Assembly (NCBI RefSeq): GCF_949628265.1
Contig: NC_088786.1
Location: 19,799,681 to 19,863,680, forward strand
DNA: 64,000 nt
Source: Cloeon dipterum
Lineage: Eukaryota > Arthropoda > Insecta > Ephemeroptera > Baetidae
Direction: 5' to 3'
Both the position numbers and the translations under genes were made by a program. The notes beneath the pieces were generated by a model. That model did not search any database. It was not told the DNA's origin and saw only the letters and a program-made list of their open reading frames with translations. Shown piece by piece: positions 12,601-21,800 of this stretch (within the stretch, counting starts at the first letter, position 1; the number at the start of each line of letters is the position of its first letter).

Positions 12601-12746
12601 CTCTGTAGCGCACTCTTTCGATATTTGCTTCCTGCTTGTCGTCCATATTGGTCCTGACCGCGATGATATCGTCTTCTCTCTTGCCTGTGATATATTGTCC
12701 CGCCGTCTTCTCGTCTGCAAGCGGCATCGCATCCAGACCAGAACCC
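12601..12746 (-). CDS. Candidate orphan exon, unknown product
   Basis: An isolated coding-like patch in AT-rich DNA. On the minus strand it is bounded by an AG before 12746 and a GT after 12601. It encloses 48 complete codons with no stop, in phase 2 in and phase 1 out. The peptide is rich in Asp, Glu, Lys and Arg and looks globular (it contains GKREDDIIAVRTNMDD). A second minus-strand frame is also open and runs beyond the patch, which weakens the case. I do not recognise the family and found no partner exon. It could be an exon of a gene lying mostly outside the window, a pseudogene fragment, or chance. Confidence 0.3.
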
Positions 12747-12814
12747 CTGGTCGTGCGTGTGTTTATAGAAAAAAATTTCCAACGTCTAAATCTTTTAAGA
12801 GCAGCGCGCCGCGT

Positions 12815-12838
12815 TTTTGTTTACGAGCGTAAACAAAA
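12815..12838. promoter_or_regulatory. Perfect palindrome of two forkhead sites
   Basis: Two 11 bp arms (TTTTGTTTACG and CGTAAACAAAA) are exact reverse complements around a 2 bp spacer. Each arm contains TGTTTAC/GTAAACA, the consensus core bound by forkhead proteins, in divergent orientation. It lies about 600 bp downstream of the FoxC stop codon, so feedback by a Fox protein is a reasonable guess. Binding is not shown by sequence alone. Confidence 0.45.
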
Positions 12839-12849
12839 TTTGGCGTAGG

Positions 12850-13440
12850 ACCTCCCAGCAGCATACTGTTTGACGAGATGTTAACCAACTCTTTCCATGT
12901 ATATTCATAGAATCTCTTGCGTGGGTCGGAATTCCTTCTATAAATTTGCGTTTGATTTTGACTAATTTTTTAAGGTGAGATATATATAGTTTTTAAAATG
13001 AAAACCAAGAGTGATTCATTTTTTCGGTATTGATTTTTATTATTACAATTATTAAGTACACCACGGCGTTTTCGCATAAAGGAATCCGTCAAATAATCAC
13101 TGTCACAGCAGGGTGAGTCCCCGGCCCGATTCCCTATTATACAAAAAACATGATTCTGAGAGAACACGTAAAGTCTGCTGCGTCTCACAAAGTTTTTTGA
13201 CCCTACAATTACGTAGGAGGTTTAGCTGCTCCATAGGTCCTTAATTTTTTGATTCGTCGGTTACACAACTATTACCGATAATTATAAGCAAATAAATAAG
13301 TCGATAAGTCGTAACAAAAGTAACAAAAATATATTAAGGTATTGGACGCACTTAATAATTATGAGTATAAAAATGGAGATTGCACGTGAAAAATGATAAT
13401 TTAAGAACTAAAAATGGAATTTCGCGAAGTGCTGGCGTTT
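12850..13440. other. 3' flank of the FoxC gene
   Basis: AT-rich. On the minus strand an AATAAA (13036-13041) lies about 400 bp after the FoxC stop and is a candidate poly(A) signal. Nothing else was recognised. Confidence 0.4.
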
Positions 13441-14691
13441 TCAAGGTTGTCGCTGCACGTTGTAGAAGGGCGAGTCGGAGTCGGAGGGCGGCGAGCCGGT
13501 GGGCGGCTGCTGCTGCGGGTGTTGCTGCGGGTGCGGGTGTTGCTGCTGCTGCTGCTGGCCGCCTGCTCCGCGGCCGCCAAAGCCCATCTGGCAGCTGGGG
13601 TTGTGCTGCTCAAGCATGAGGTCACGGAAGCCGTTGGTGGCCGCGAGCACGGCGGCGGCCGCCTGCACGGACGACGCTGCCGCAGCGGAGGCGCCGTTCT
13701 CGACGACGCCGTCGGCCGGCGAGTACCACGGCCGCTGGTGGGCCGAGAAGGAGTGGTGCGCGGCGGCCGGCATCACCTCGTCCATGGACTGGTATTGCTG
13801 GTACGACGGGTAGAGCGAGCGGGCGTACGAGTGTTGCTCGCGCGCCGTCAGCAGACTGTCCACGGTGAAGGCGGCCGGGCCCTGCTCCTGCTGCTGGTAC
13901 TCGAGGTGCTCGAGACTGGGCTTGACGTCGTGCAAATGGTGCTGGTAGGCGGCCGCCGCCGTGGAGTGCTGGTACTTGGCTAGACACGAGGAACGCAGGT
14001 CGGCCGCCTCGGACGGCTCCTTCTTCGGCTGCTTGCCCAGCTGCACCTTGCTGGACGACAACTTGTCCGCCTGCTCCTTCTCGGCCGCCTTCAGCATCTC
14101 AAGAGGCGGCTGGTGGTGGTGCTGCTGCCGCTTCATGGCCTCCTCTTTCTCCCTGATGGCGTCCTTCTTCTTAAAACGCCGACGACGCCGCAGGTAGCTG
14201 CCGTTGTCGAACATGTTGTACGAGTCGGGGTCGAGCGTCCAGTAGCTGCCCTTGCCGGGCTTCTTGTCGTCGCGCGGCACCTTCACGAAGCACTCGTTCA
14301 GGCTCAAATTGTGCCTGATCGAGTTCTGCCAGCCCTGTTTGTTCTCGCGGTAGTACGGAAAGCGCTCCATGATGAACTGATAGATGCTGTTCAGGGTCAC
14401 CTTTTTGTTGGGCGCGTTCTGGATCGCCATGGCGATCAGCGCGATGTACGAGTACGGCGGCTTGACCATGTCTTTTCCGCCGCCGACGTGTTGGTGGTGC
14501 TGCGGGCCGATACCGCCGGTCCCGGACACGACCGCCTGGTAACCGGCCGAGTAAGGTGCGTACCTGCTGGTGGCCGCGGCGGCCGCCGCTGCCGTGTACT
14601 GATCGTAGTATCCGCTCGAGTGGTGCGGGTTGGGCATGTAGGGCCCGCTCTGTCGGTAAAAGGTGCCTTGCTCGCCGAACAAGGTGTGCAT
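13441..14691 (-). CDS. croc: Forkhead transcription factor FoxC (crocodile)
   Basis: Single-exon gene, 416 residues. FoxC proteins are nuclear DNA-binding regulators; Drosophila croc acts in head and mesoderm development. The forkhead domain spans about residues 77-173, starting [18 protein letters not shown], with recognition helix [13 protein letters not shown] near 123-135 and the basic wing end [12 protein letters not shown]. The start was placed at ATG 14691 because the protein then begins [13 protein letters not shown], as I recall for insect croc; the frame is open further upstream but only with a GTG. The N-terminus has a seven-alanine run, and the C-terminus is low-complexity (Ala, His, Gln, Pro) and ends [10 protein letters not shown]. 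FoxC genes are commonly intronless. A clean AATAAA lies downstream. The product family is near certain; orthology to croc rather than another FoxC copy is likely. Confidence 0.95.
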   Translation of the reverse strand: MHTLFGEQGTFYRQSGPYMPNPHHSSGYYDQYTAAAAAAATSRYAPYSAGYQAVVSGTGGIGPQHHQHVGGGKDMVKPPYSYIALIAMAIQNAPNKKVTLNSIYQFIMERFPYYRENKQGWQNSIRHNLSLNECFVKVPRDDKKPGKGSYWTLDPDSYNMFDNGSYLRRRRRFKKKDAIREKEEAMKRQQHHHQPPLEMLKAAEKEQADKLSSSKVQLGKQPKKEPSEAADLRSSCLAKYQHSTAAAAYQHHLHDVKPSLEHLEYQQQEQGPAAFTVDSLLTAREQHSYARSLYPSYQQYQSMDEVMPAAAHHSFSAHQRPWYSPADGVVENGASAAAASSVQAAAAVLAATNGFRDLMLEQHNPSCQMGFGGRGAGGQQQQQQHPHPQQHPQQQPPTGSPPSDSDSPFYNVQRQP

Positions 14692-15320
14692 CGCAAAGAC
14701 ACTGCTGCCGTCGACCACCGCGCACTGATTGTCAAAATAATAAACACGATCGGTCAGATTATTTGTTCACTGGTCCTTAAAGCGCCGGCAAACACACACG
14801 CACACACAGGCACTGCCGGAGCTGCCGCCGCCGCCGATACTGGTGTGTGTTTATTGTGAAAACACTATCAGATGTTGTTGAGAAAACATTGGATACATTT
14901 TTATGCCAACTTTATCAACATTAAAGCGTGGTGGTGAGCTGCTTTGGTCCAACCACAAACTACGAATTAGAGGCGAACTAACTAAGATCAACAAGCAAAG
15001 CGAACCTGCCTCGGTAGAGGGGAGGCCGGATTCCCCTCTTGCGCGCAAGCAAACACTCCCAGGCGGAGGCAAGCCGACCGGTCATTGGTGCGCGAATCGC
15101 AGCACTGGCGCGGCGAGCAGCCAATGCGGCGAGACTGGCCCCGCCTCCCTCCCCCTTCCGCCGCTGGCAGCGCGCGTAAATCAATACAAGACACCTTGGC
15201 GAGGCACGCAGCCAGCGCCGGACCGTGGCTAATCCAGCGCCGCGGCTGACGCGCTCAATCGCCGCGATTCACGTCGATGCAAATTCGCCATCGACCCCGC
15301 GCGCACGCACCCAATGAGGA
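14692..15320. promoter_or_regulatory. FoxC 5' region, GC-rich
   Basis: Upstream of the minus-strand FoxC start. It has a CACACACGCACACACA tract (14790-14807) and a CpG-dense block at about 15010-15310, unlike the AT-rich DNA beyond. It is the likely 5' UTR and promoter area; no TATA box or transcription start could be fixed. Confidence 0.4.
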
Positions 15321-16331
15321 AATAAATCAATTGATTACCCTGCAGACGGAATAATTTCTATTTTTGGCAGCACGATTTGTAAATAAATGAGGACGTGCGA
15401 TTTCGGGCACAACAGTTGTCCACTCAAAGACGCACGACAACGGCATACGCGACGCGCCTGGCGAAAGCACGTCTTTCTCTTAGGTGTCTTACTGACCCGT
15501 CTGTATAATTCAAGTTCAAAGTGGATGTTTTCACTTTTGCGCAACTGCTTTACAAGTCGATTAGCGCCAACGAAAAATCAGTGGAGTGACCCTTCATCAG
15601 TTTTATATTGGCCATGATTCATTACTCGTCATGTTTTATTGAATTATGACTTACATCACAAAAACAGCAAAGCAGTGTGGCGAAAATGTAAAACAAACCC
15701 GTCTTGAAAAACGAGCAATGTACTTTTTCCTCTTTTCTTTCATTTTACAAGAAAATGTATATTTATGCGGATGTTTTAAAACTATACTAATAATATCATA
15801 TTATGTACTTCGTTTTTACTTATTAAGTCTGTATGCTTGTATTGTGTGCAGGCAGAAAAGCCATTGAGTCTGTACATCAATCGCCCACTCAAATTTCCAA
15901 CAATCCCTTTTTATCTCAATAAAACAAAGCGTTTTTAAGACTACATTAAATTAGATCAATATGTATAAATATCTGACTTTTTAAACGCAATATTATGTAG
16001 TAATTTTGATTAATTTTATAGCCTTCAATTTTAATTAAATTGTATAATTATCCTACTAACCATTTCACTCTTCATAACTTCCTGATACGGAGCAAGGCAA
16101 AAATTACAAATTTTGTGTTCATAAATATATTTTTATTGTTCTATATATATGTATAGAATTCTTGATTTGAATTTCAAGGCATCGTGCAGCAAAAATATTT
16201 GAATTCAGTGTCGTCTTAGTGAGTCACATTTTTCCACAAAGATGACTCTTTATCTTAAAAAGTCTCTCGGCGCCGCCACGAGGTGTCATCAATTCAAAAC
16301 AAGGCACTGAAAGAACGCAACTTCATTCAAA
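15321..16331. other. Intergenic between FoxC and the BtpA-like gene
   Basis: AT-rich. The two genes are divergent, so the last 100 bp or so probably hold the BtpA-like 5' UTR. No other feature was seen. Confidence 0.5.
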
Positions 16332-18815
16332 ATGCATCGTTTTCGACAAATTTTCACGGCAAACCGTGTGAACGTCATTGGCATGATTCATGTCGATGCC
16401 CTGCCAGGTCAGGAGAAAAATTTCTATACACCTAATCCATTTTACACTGACGACTCACGTCAATCACTGACATACATTGTGACATTTACCGCATTTTTCA
16501 TCCTCAAATCCTCAAACCTTTCTGCTTTTGTTGAAACCCTGACATTTTTGACAATAGTGTGAATCGGTCGGATGTCGGAATATATACCGACTATATACCC
16601 TTTTTATTGTGAAATTCAGAGTTCCCTCCCAACTGTTTTTAACTTACAATAGGAAAAAACGCTGTGTGCGGCAGGTAAGGAATGATAGGAATGTTATATA
16701 AAGTATTTTTGAATAATATAGCAGACTGACGCTTTCCGATCACTCACACTTCTCGCTCTGATGGGAAGAATCAATGTTAATGCCCTATCCTAGCGAGAAG
16801 TGTGAGTTGGGCGAATATGGTGAGTCTACCATATATTTATATATGTATAATATAAATATGACCTATAATAGTTAAACAATTCGTCCTATTTGAAATTCTT
16901 TTATTAATACAGAAAATATACATATAAGTGATGGTTGAATTGTTAATAATATAATTGCTTTCAGCGCTGGATTAAAATTATAATATTTTAATCATTCGAA
17001 ACATTGTGCCGTAATTTAGATTCTTTGAGGCATAAATTAAATTAAGACGCACGTGGCTTGACATTGATATTCAGAATACTTATGTTGGTCTGTCAGAATA
17101 ATTTTTCAGTTTAAATTAAATGTGTTAGTGTTTATTTTCCGTATATTGATGAAGCTGCATTATTTCATATTGACTAAGTAAAAAAATCAATATTAAATTA
17201 TTTTCCTTCACTTATGAAATTGATTTCTTTTTCAAATCACCGCATTGCCAAAAAAAAACCCTCGGATTCTTAATCCCTTCGATAACGATTTCCATTAAAT
17301 TAATTTTATTTCAGGTACTCCACTGTATGGCGGGTCAGTTTCGCGGCTAATCGAGAAAGCAAGTCGCGACGCCGAAGTTTACGCGCGGAGCAATATCGTG
17401 AGAATTGGGCTGCTTTCCGAGTTTGAGCTGATTTGAATTTGAGATTCGCGCAGGACGGGATTTGCATAGAGAACATGCACGACGTGCCTTATGTCAAGTC
17501 GCACGAGTTGCGGCCCGAGACGACGGCCGTGATGGGCCGCGTGTGCGCCGAAGTGAAGCGACTCGTCGGCAGGCGGATCGCCTGCGGCGTGCAGATTCTC
17601 GCCGGAGGCAACCTGCAGGCGCTGGCTGTTGCTCAAGCGGCCGATTTGCAATTCATAAGGGCCGAGGGATTTGTGTTCGGCCATGTGGGCGACGAGGGTT
17701 ACCACGACTCGTGCGCCGGCAAGCTGCTCAGATACCGCAGGGAGCTTGCCGCCGACCACGTTTTGATTTTCACTGACGTCAAGAAGAAGCACAGGTTCGC
17801 TAATCAGCTGTTTTTTTCGCTCACTCTCTGACGGAATTTCGCATCATTTGAATTTAAGATGCTAGAAACGCAGGGTTCACACAATAGTCCGGTCTTGTCC
17901 AATAAAATCTTGCATTTCTGGGACAAAATTCTCTTAAAAAAACTTAAAATTATTTAACGCTATTTGTTTGTGAATTAAAATTTGATAAGAGTAATAAATG
18001 TTTAAAAAGGGTTAAATTTAATTCAATTTTTTTCAGCCGGAGAAATATATTGATATCTGTAAACACAGACAAATTAAAATAAAAAATCGTTTTAATTTGA
18101 CCTTTATTTGATAAAAAACATACACAAGATAATTTGCACGTTTTTGTAATTATCTATTTTAAATTCTATAAGATACTTATGCTTAAAAAGGCAGATATTA
18201 AAAAAGAAAAATGAACTATGTAGGCAGTCTTTTAGTCAATTTTCCACCTTTTGATTCAAGCCCTGCTTTTTCGGACTTTTAATTAATTTGAATAAAATGC
18301 GAGGAAGTGATACCAAAGATCGGTAATTACAAATTGCTATAAATATTTCGCTATTTTAGTACTTAATCGCCTAAATGATAAAATTCACAGTTCACACGCG
18401 ATTACGGGAGACGTGAGCATTGAAGAAACGGCCAAGGCTGCGGAGTTTTTCCTCTCAGATGGGCTGATCGTGACAGGCTCTGCCACGGGAGACCCTGTCA
18501 AACAAAGCGACCTTGTTGGTATTAATTATTACTCTCTTATAATCCTAAACTGAATTAAAAGCCATGCTTTTCAGGAGTTAAAAAGTCCACATCCTTGCCA
18601 ATTCTTGTTGGTTCTGGAACGAATTTTGAAAACGTGAGGGAGACCTCGAAAAACGCGGATGCCGTGATAGTTGGGACGCATTTCAAGCGAGAGGGACGGT
18701 AATATTTAATTAAAAAACAACTTTCCTCTTAGCCAGAATTGTTTCTAGATGGCAGAATGAAGTTGACGGCGAGCGAGTCAAAAGATTCATGGAACACGTT
18801 GTCGAAATTAAATAA
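16332..18815 (+). CDS. BtpA-family protein (TIM-barrel, F13E9.13-like)
   Basis: Six exons: 16332-16407, 17315-17397, 17454-17794, 18391-18518, 18575-18698, 18749-18815; all phases agree and give 272 residues, the usual length of the family. Motifs in order: GMIHVDALPGTPLYGGS (residues 17-33), DGICIENMHDVPY, GVQILAGGNLQALAVAQAAD, RAEGFVFGHVGDEGY, LIVTGSATGDPV, ILVGSGTNFENV and IVGTHFKREG. The family is named after cyanobacterial BtpA, needed for photosystem I accumulation. Animal members (C. elegans F13E9.13) are annotated as mitochondrial but their reaction is unknown to me. The short basic N-terminus MHRFRQIFTANR could be a weak mitochondrial signal. The gene is convergent with MED23, with only 23 bp between stop codons. 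Confidence 0.9.
16742..16807 (+). other. 66-nt hairpin (miRNA-like inverted repeat)
   Basis: Arms 16742-16757 and 16792-16807 are perfectly complementary over 16 bp. After a 2-nt mismatch the stem continues with six more pairs (GATGGG against CCTATC, one G-U), leaving an 18-nt loop. Size and shape fit a pre-miRNA. It lies in intron 1 of the BtpA-like gene, sense strand. I do not recognise the arm sequence as a known miRNA. A tiny foldback element is the alternative. Confidence 0.4.
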
Positions 18816-18816
18816 A
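18811..18816 (+). terminator. Poly(A) signal overlapping the BtpA-like stop codon
   Basis: AATAAA overlaps the TAA stop (18813-18815). It would place cleavage inside the last MED23 exon on the other strand. No other AATAAA was noted in the next 200 bp. Confidence 0.4.
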
Positions 18817-18838
18817 TTAGAAAAGATCACTGACCTTT

Positions 18839-21800
18839 TTATGGAGCACCTGGATTGCTTGGTGTCGCGCTTGCGGCCGCGGTATTCGCGGCTGGGGTTG
18901 GGGCAGCGGCAGGAACACTCGCGGCTGAGGCAGTAGCGTTGGTGGCCTCGTCAGGGTTCAAGTGCGCTATGAAGCGCAGCCGCATCTGCAGAGCTGGACT
19001 CAGTTTTCTGAAGATCCCTTCCACCTCTGATTTCATCATGTCCCCTAGATACATGTACTTGATGTGGTAGCTGATTCTGGGTTAAGAATATATTTTTGAA
19101 AGGGGTTTTAAGCAAATGTAAAAAATTGTTCGAAAGGATACAATAAGTCGCAGACTGGATCCAGGTAATTGAGCTGTCCGCCAGGTTTGTCAACCTGCTC
19201 CAGCATCTCGTTCAGGCTGACGGTGACTTCGAAAAGCTGCTGCTCAGGCTTGCAGCGCTGCAGGAAAGGCCCGATCAGGTGGCATGCGAACACAAGCTGC
19301 TCCTCTGTCTGCACGTGTGGCTGAATGTGTTCTTTGATGAACCTGTTGGTGTAAGACATTCTCTTACCCAAGGTTCGCACAATTTACTACCGATTTTCTT
19401 AAAAATTTAGAAAAAAACAATGTGATGGCTTCCAAAGAGTCCTAGTGCAAAAATTCTGAAAGCCCTTAACATGGCTTGTGCACGTTTTGCAGAGAGAACC
19501 CATACAGAGCCCGTCAGGTGTCGGTAAAGAGGCCACACATGCAGTAAAAATCTTAAAAATGAACCATTTTTCAAGTTTTCTAAAAAAAAATATTTTTATA
19601 AATCATTTTTGGACTTAGGCTGTTGAAAAATTTTCAATGGGACTTTCACCAGAAACTTGGTAATTTGAGTTAGACAAAGAACAATAATTTAGAGCTATTT
19701 TAGTAAAAATTCATGTCTGAATTAAATTAAAATTAAGTGCTGACCTTGGGAAGAAGCTCATTTGCCCAGCTCCAGAGTGTTGCCAAAGAGAATGGGCCAC
19801 GGCCAGCGAGTAGGCGAACTTGTTCTCCAGCAGAGCTTCATGCGTTTCCTTGAAATTGAAGAGCTGGAAGGGCGTGCAGCGGTAGTTCCACACTTTCATT
19901 GACTCGAGTATCTGGCCCAATCTGATGTGGTGCTCGTTCCAGTAAGCGTCAGGCAGCGCAGCCAGCACCTGGCCCAGCGCGTTGATCCACTGCTCCATGT
20001 CATCTGAAGGGATCACCGGATAGCTGGGAATTTTTTTTATTAGATTTTTCTGCTTTGGCACTATTCTTCAGTGAGGCTTACCCTTTGAAGATGACATCAA
20101 GCAGGAAGCCGGCAACCACATTTGGAGGGGCTGGCACGGCCATCAGCTCCACGCAGGTAACATAGAGGATGTGCGCGCCGGCGTTCGGGAACTCATTGAA
20201 GCGCCAGTCAGTGGCTGGGAATGGTGGTTTGCCATTCAGTGCTATTACAGAGTCAAGGAATTCAGGAGCAAAAAGTTAACTCCTAAGTGCTCTTCCTCAC
20301 ACCACAAATTATAATAAATTTATTCAAAACCAGTGGTTTAAGATTTTCCGGATTGAGCCGGGGTTTTTCGACACGCCCGCGATGGTTGACCAGAGTTGGA
20401 AGGCCGTGTGCTACACAAGCAGGCACACGCTAACACGGCATGCTTGTCACGGCTTTCACTATCTGCTGTGTAAAATTAAAGAATTTCATAGTGAAGCTCT
20501 TCCAGGCTGTGTTTGTAAACTTTGTGATAAGAGCATGGATTTCTATCACTTTTTAAGCTGTGACAAGAACCAGATGAGTCTGACCCAGGCAGCAAAATTA
20601 CCTGCCAAATGACTGACCTGACAATTATCTGTTATATAATATAATCTGTTGTACACAAATAGGTGTTTAATAAACGAAATTAAATTAAAAAGTTAACTTG
20701 TGTTTGACCTACAGCCTAAAACGCTAAAAATCATTACTCACAGCTTAACAGGTTAAAAATGAATTATTTCTTCTGTTAACAGGAAAATCTAGGATTTCTC
20801 ATATTACAATTTCAGCATCTTAAATCAAAATAACAGGCATAGTATTGGCTGATAACAGTAAAAAATATTAATGAGATCTTCATCCCACAGGCCGCATCAG
20901 CAAGTCTTCACGGCAAGTGGATGGCATGGTAGGTAGTTTCAGTTGGAATATTTCTTGCAAAATTAATTTGTTTAATAATTTTCAGTTTAAAAATATGAGG
21001 CTTTATATAAGCCAGTCCCCAATGTGCAAAATGTTTAACTAAAAAAATTATTAGATTTTCGATAGGCTATTTTGAAACTAAATAACCTTGTGGTAAAATT
21101 GTATATATAGCTTAATGAATCATAAAATTTTCTGTCATTACTCATTTCATATTGTTCTAAAAATAATTTGGAAAGGATACTGTCGACGACACGTTGAATG
21201 AGGTGAATGTAGTAGTCAAGCTCTGGGTTCCACTGCTTTTCGTCGCTCTGGCGCAGGTAGTTTTGGTACGGTTCCGACAAGCTCCATCCATTCGGCCTGA
21301 TATCCCTCAAGGAGCCAATGACGGCAGCCACCAATTTGCGACGCAAACTTGCCTTGTCCCTCAATTTGTGTTCAAAGTAGTGAAGCGTGTAGTATAGGTA
21401 AGAGATGGGGCGGTCTGCATTTTTTAAGAGAAAATGGCGTGGAAAGATTTGCATAAATAATTAACAGTACCATGGAATTTGTACAAGCAGCCTAGGTGTT
21501 CCAGCAGCGTCTCCAGCGACTTGATGATGGGTGGAATTTCCAAGAAGCGGTGAATCACAATGTCAAACACCTGGATTAGCAAAATATTAGCATCAAATTT
21601 AATAATTTCACAAGGAAGTAGGGAATTGACATAATATTAGTTTCTGATGAAACCTAAGTAGGCTTTCATGATGAGTTTCGTTAAAGGAGACAAGCAAGAT
21701 TGTTGTCTCTTGAAAATCGTACACCGCTAGTGTTTGTTCATAAATTAAATTCTAAGAGTTTCCTAGTCATATAATAAACTCACAGGCAAAAAGCGCAGAC

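Noticed and set aside
14692..14718. Extending FoxC nine codons upstream
   Set aside because: The first codon would be GTG, not used as a normal start here, and the ATG at 14691 gives the N-terminus expected for croc.
13380..14859. Long open frames on the plus strand and in other minus frames over FoxC (up to 248 codons)
   Set aside because: They are shadows of a GC-rich, repeat-rich coding exon; the minus-strand forkhead frame explains the region.
16833..16859. 10 bp inverted repeat ATATTTATAT/ATATAAATAT
   Set aside because: Low-complexity AT sequence; expected by chance in this background.
19076..19080. CCCAG as the acceptor of the last MED23 exon
   Set aside because: It adds two residues not in the family and is too close to the U12 branch site; the AG at 19071-19072 fits both.
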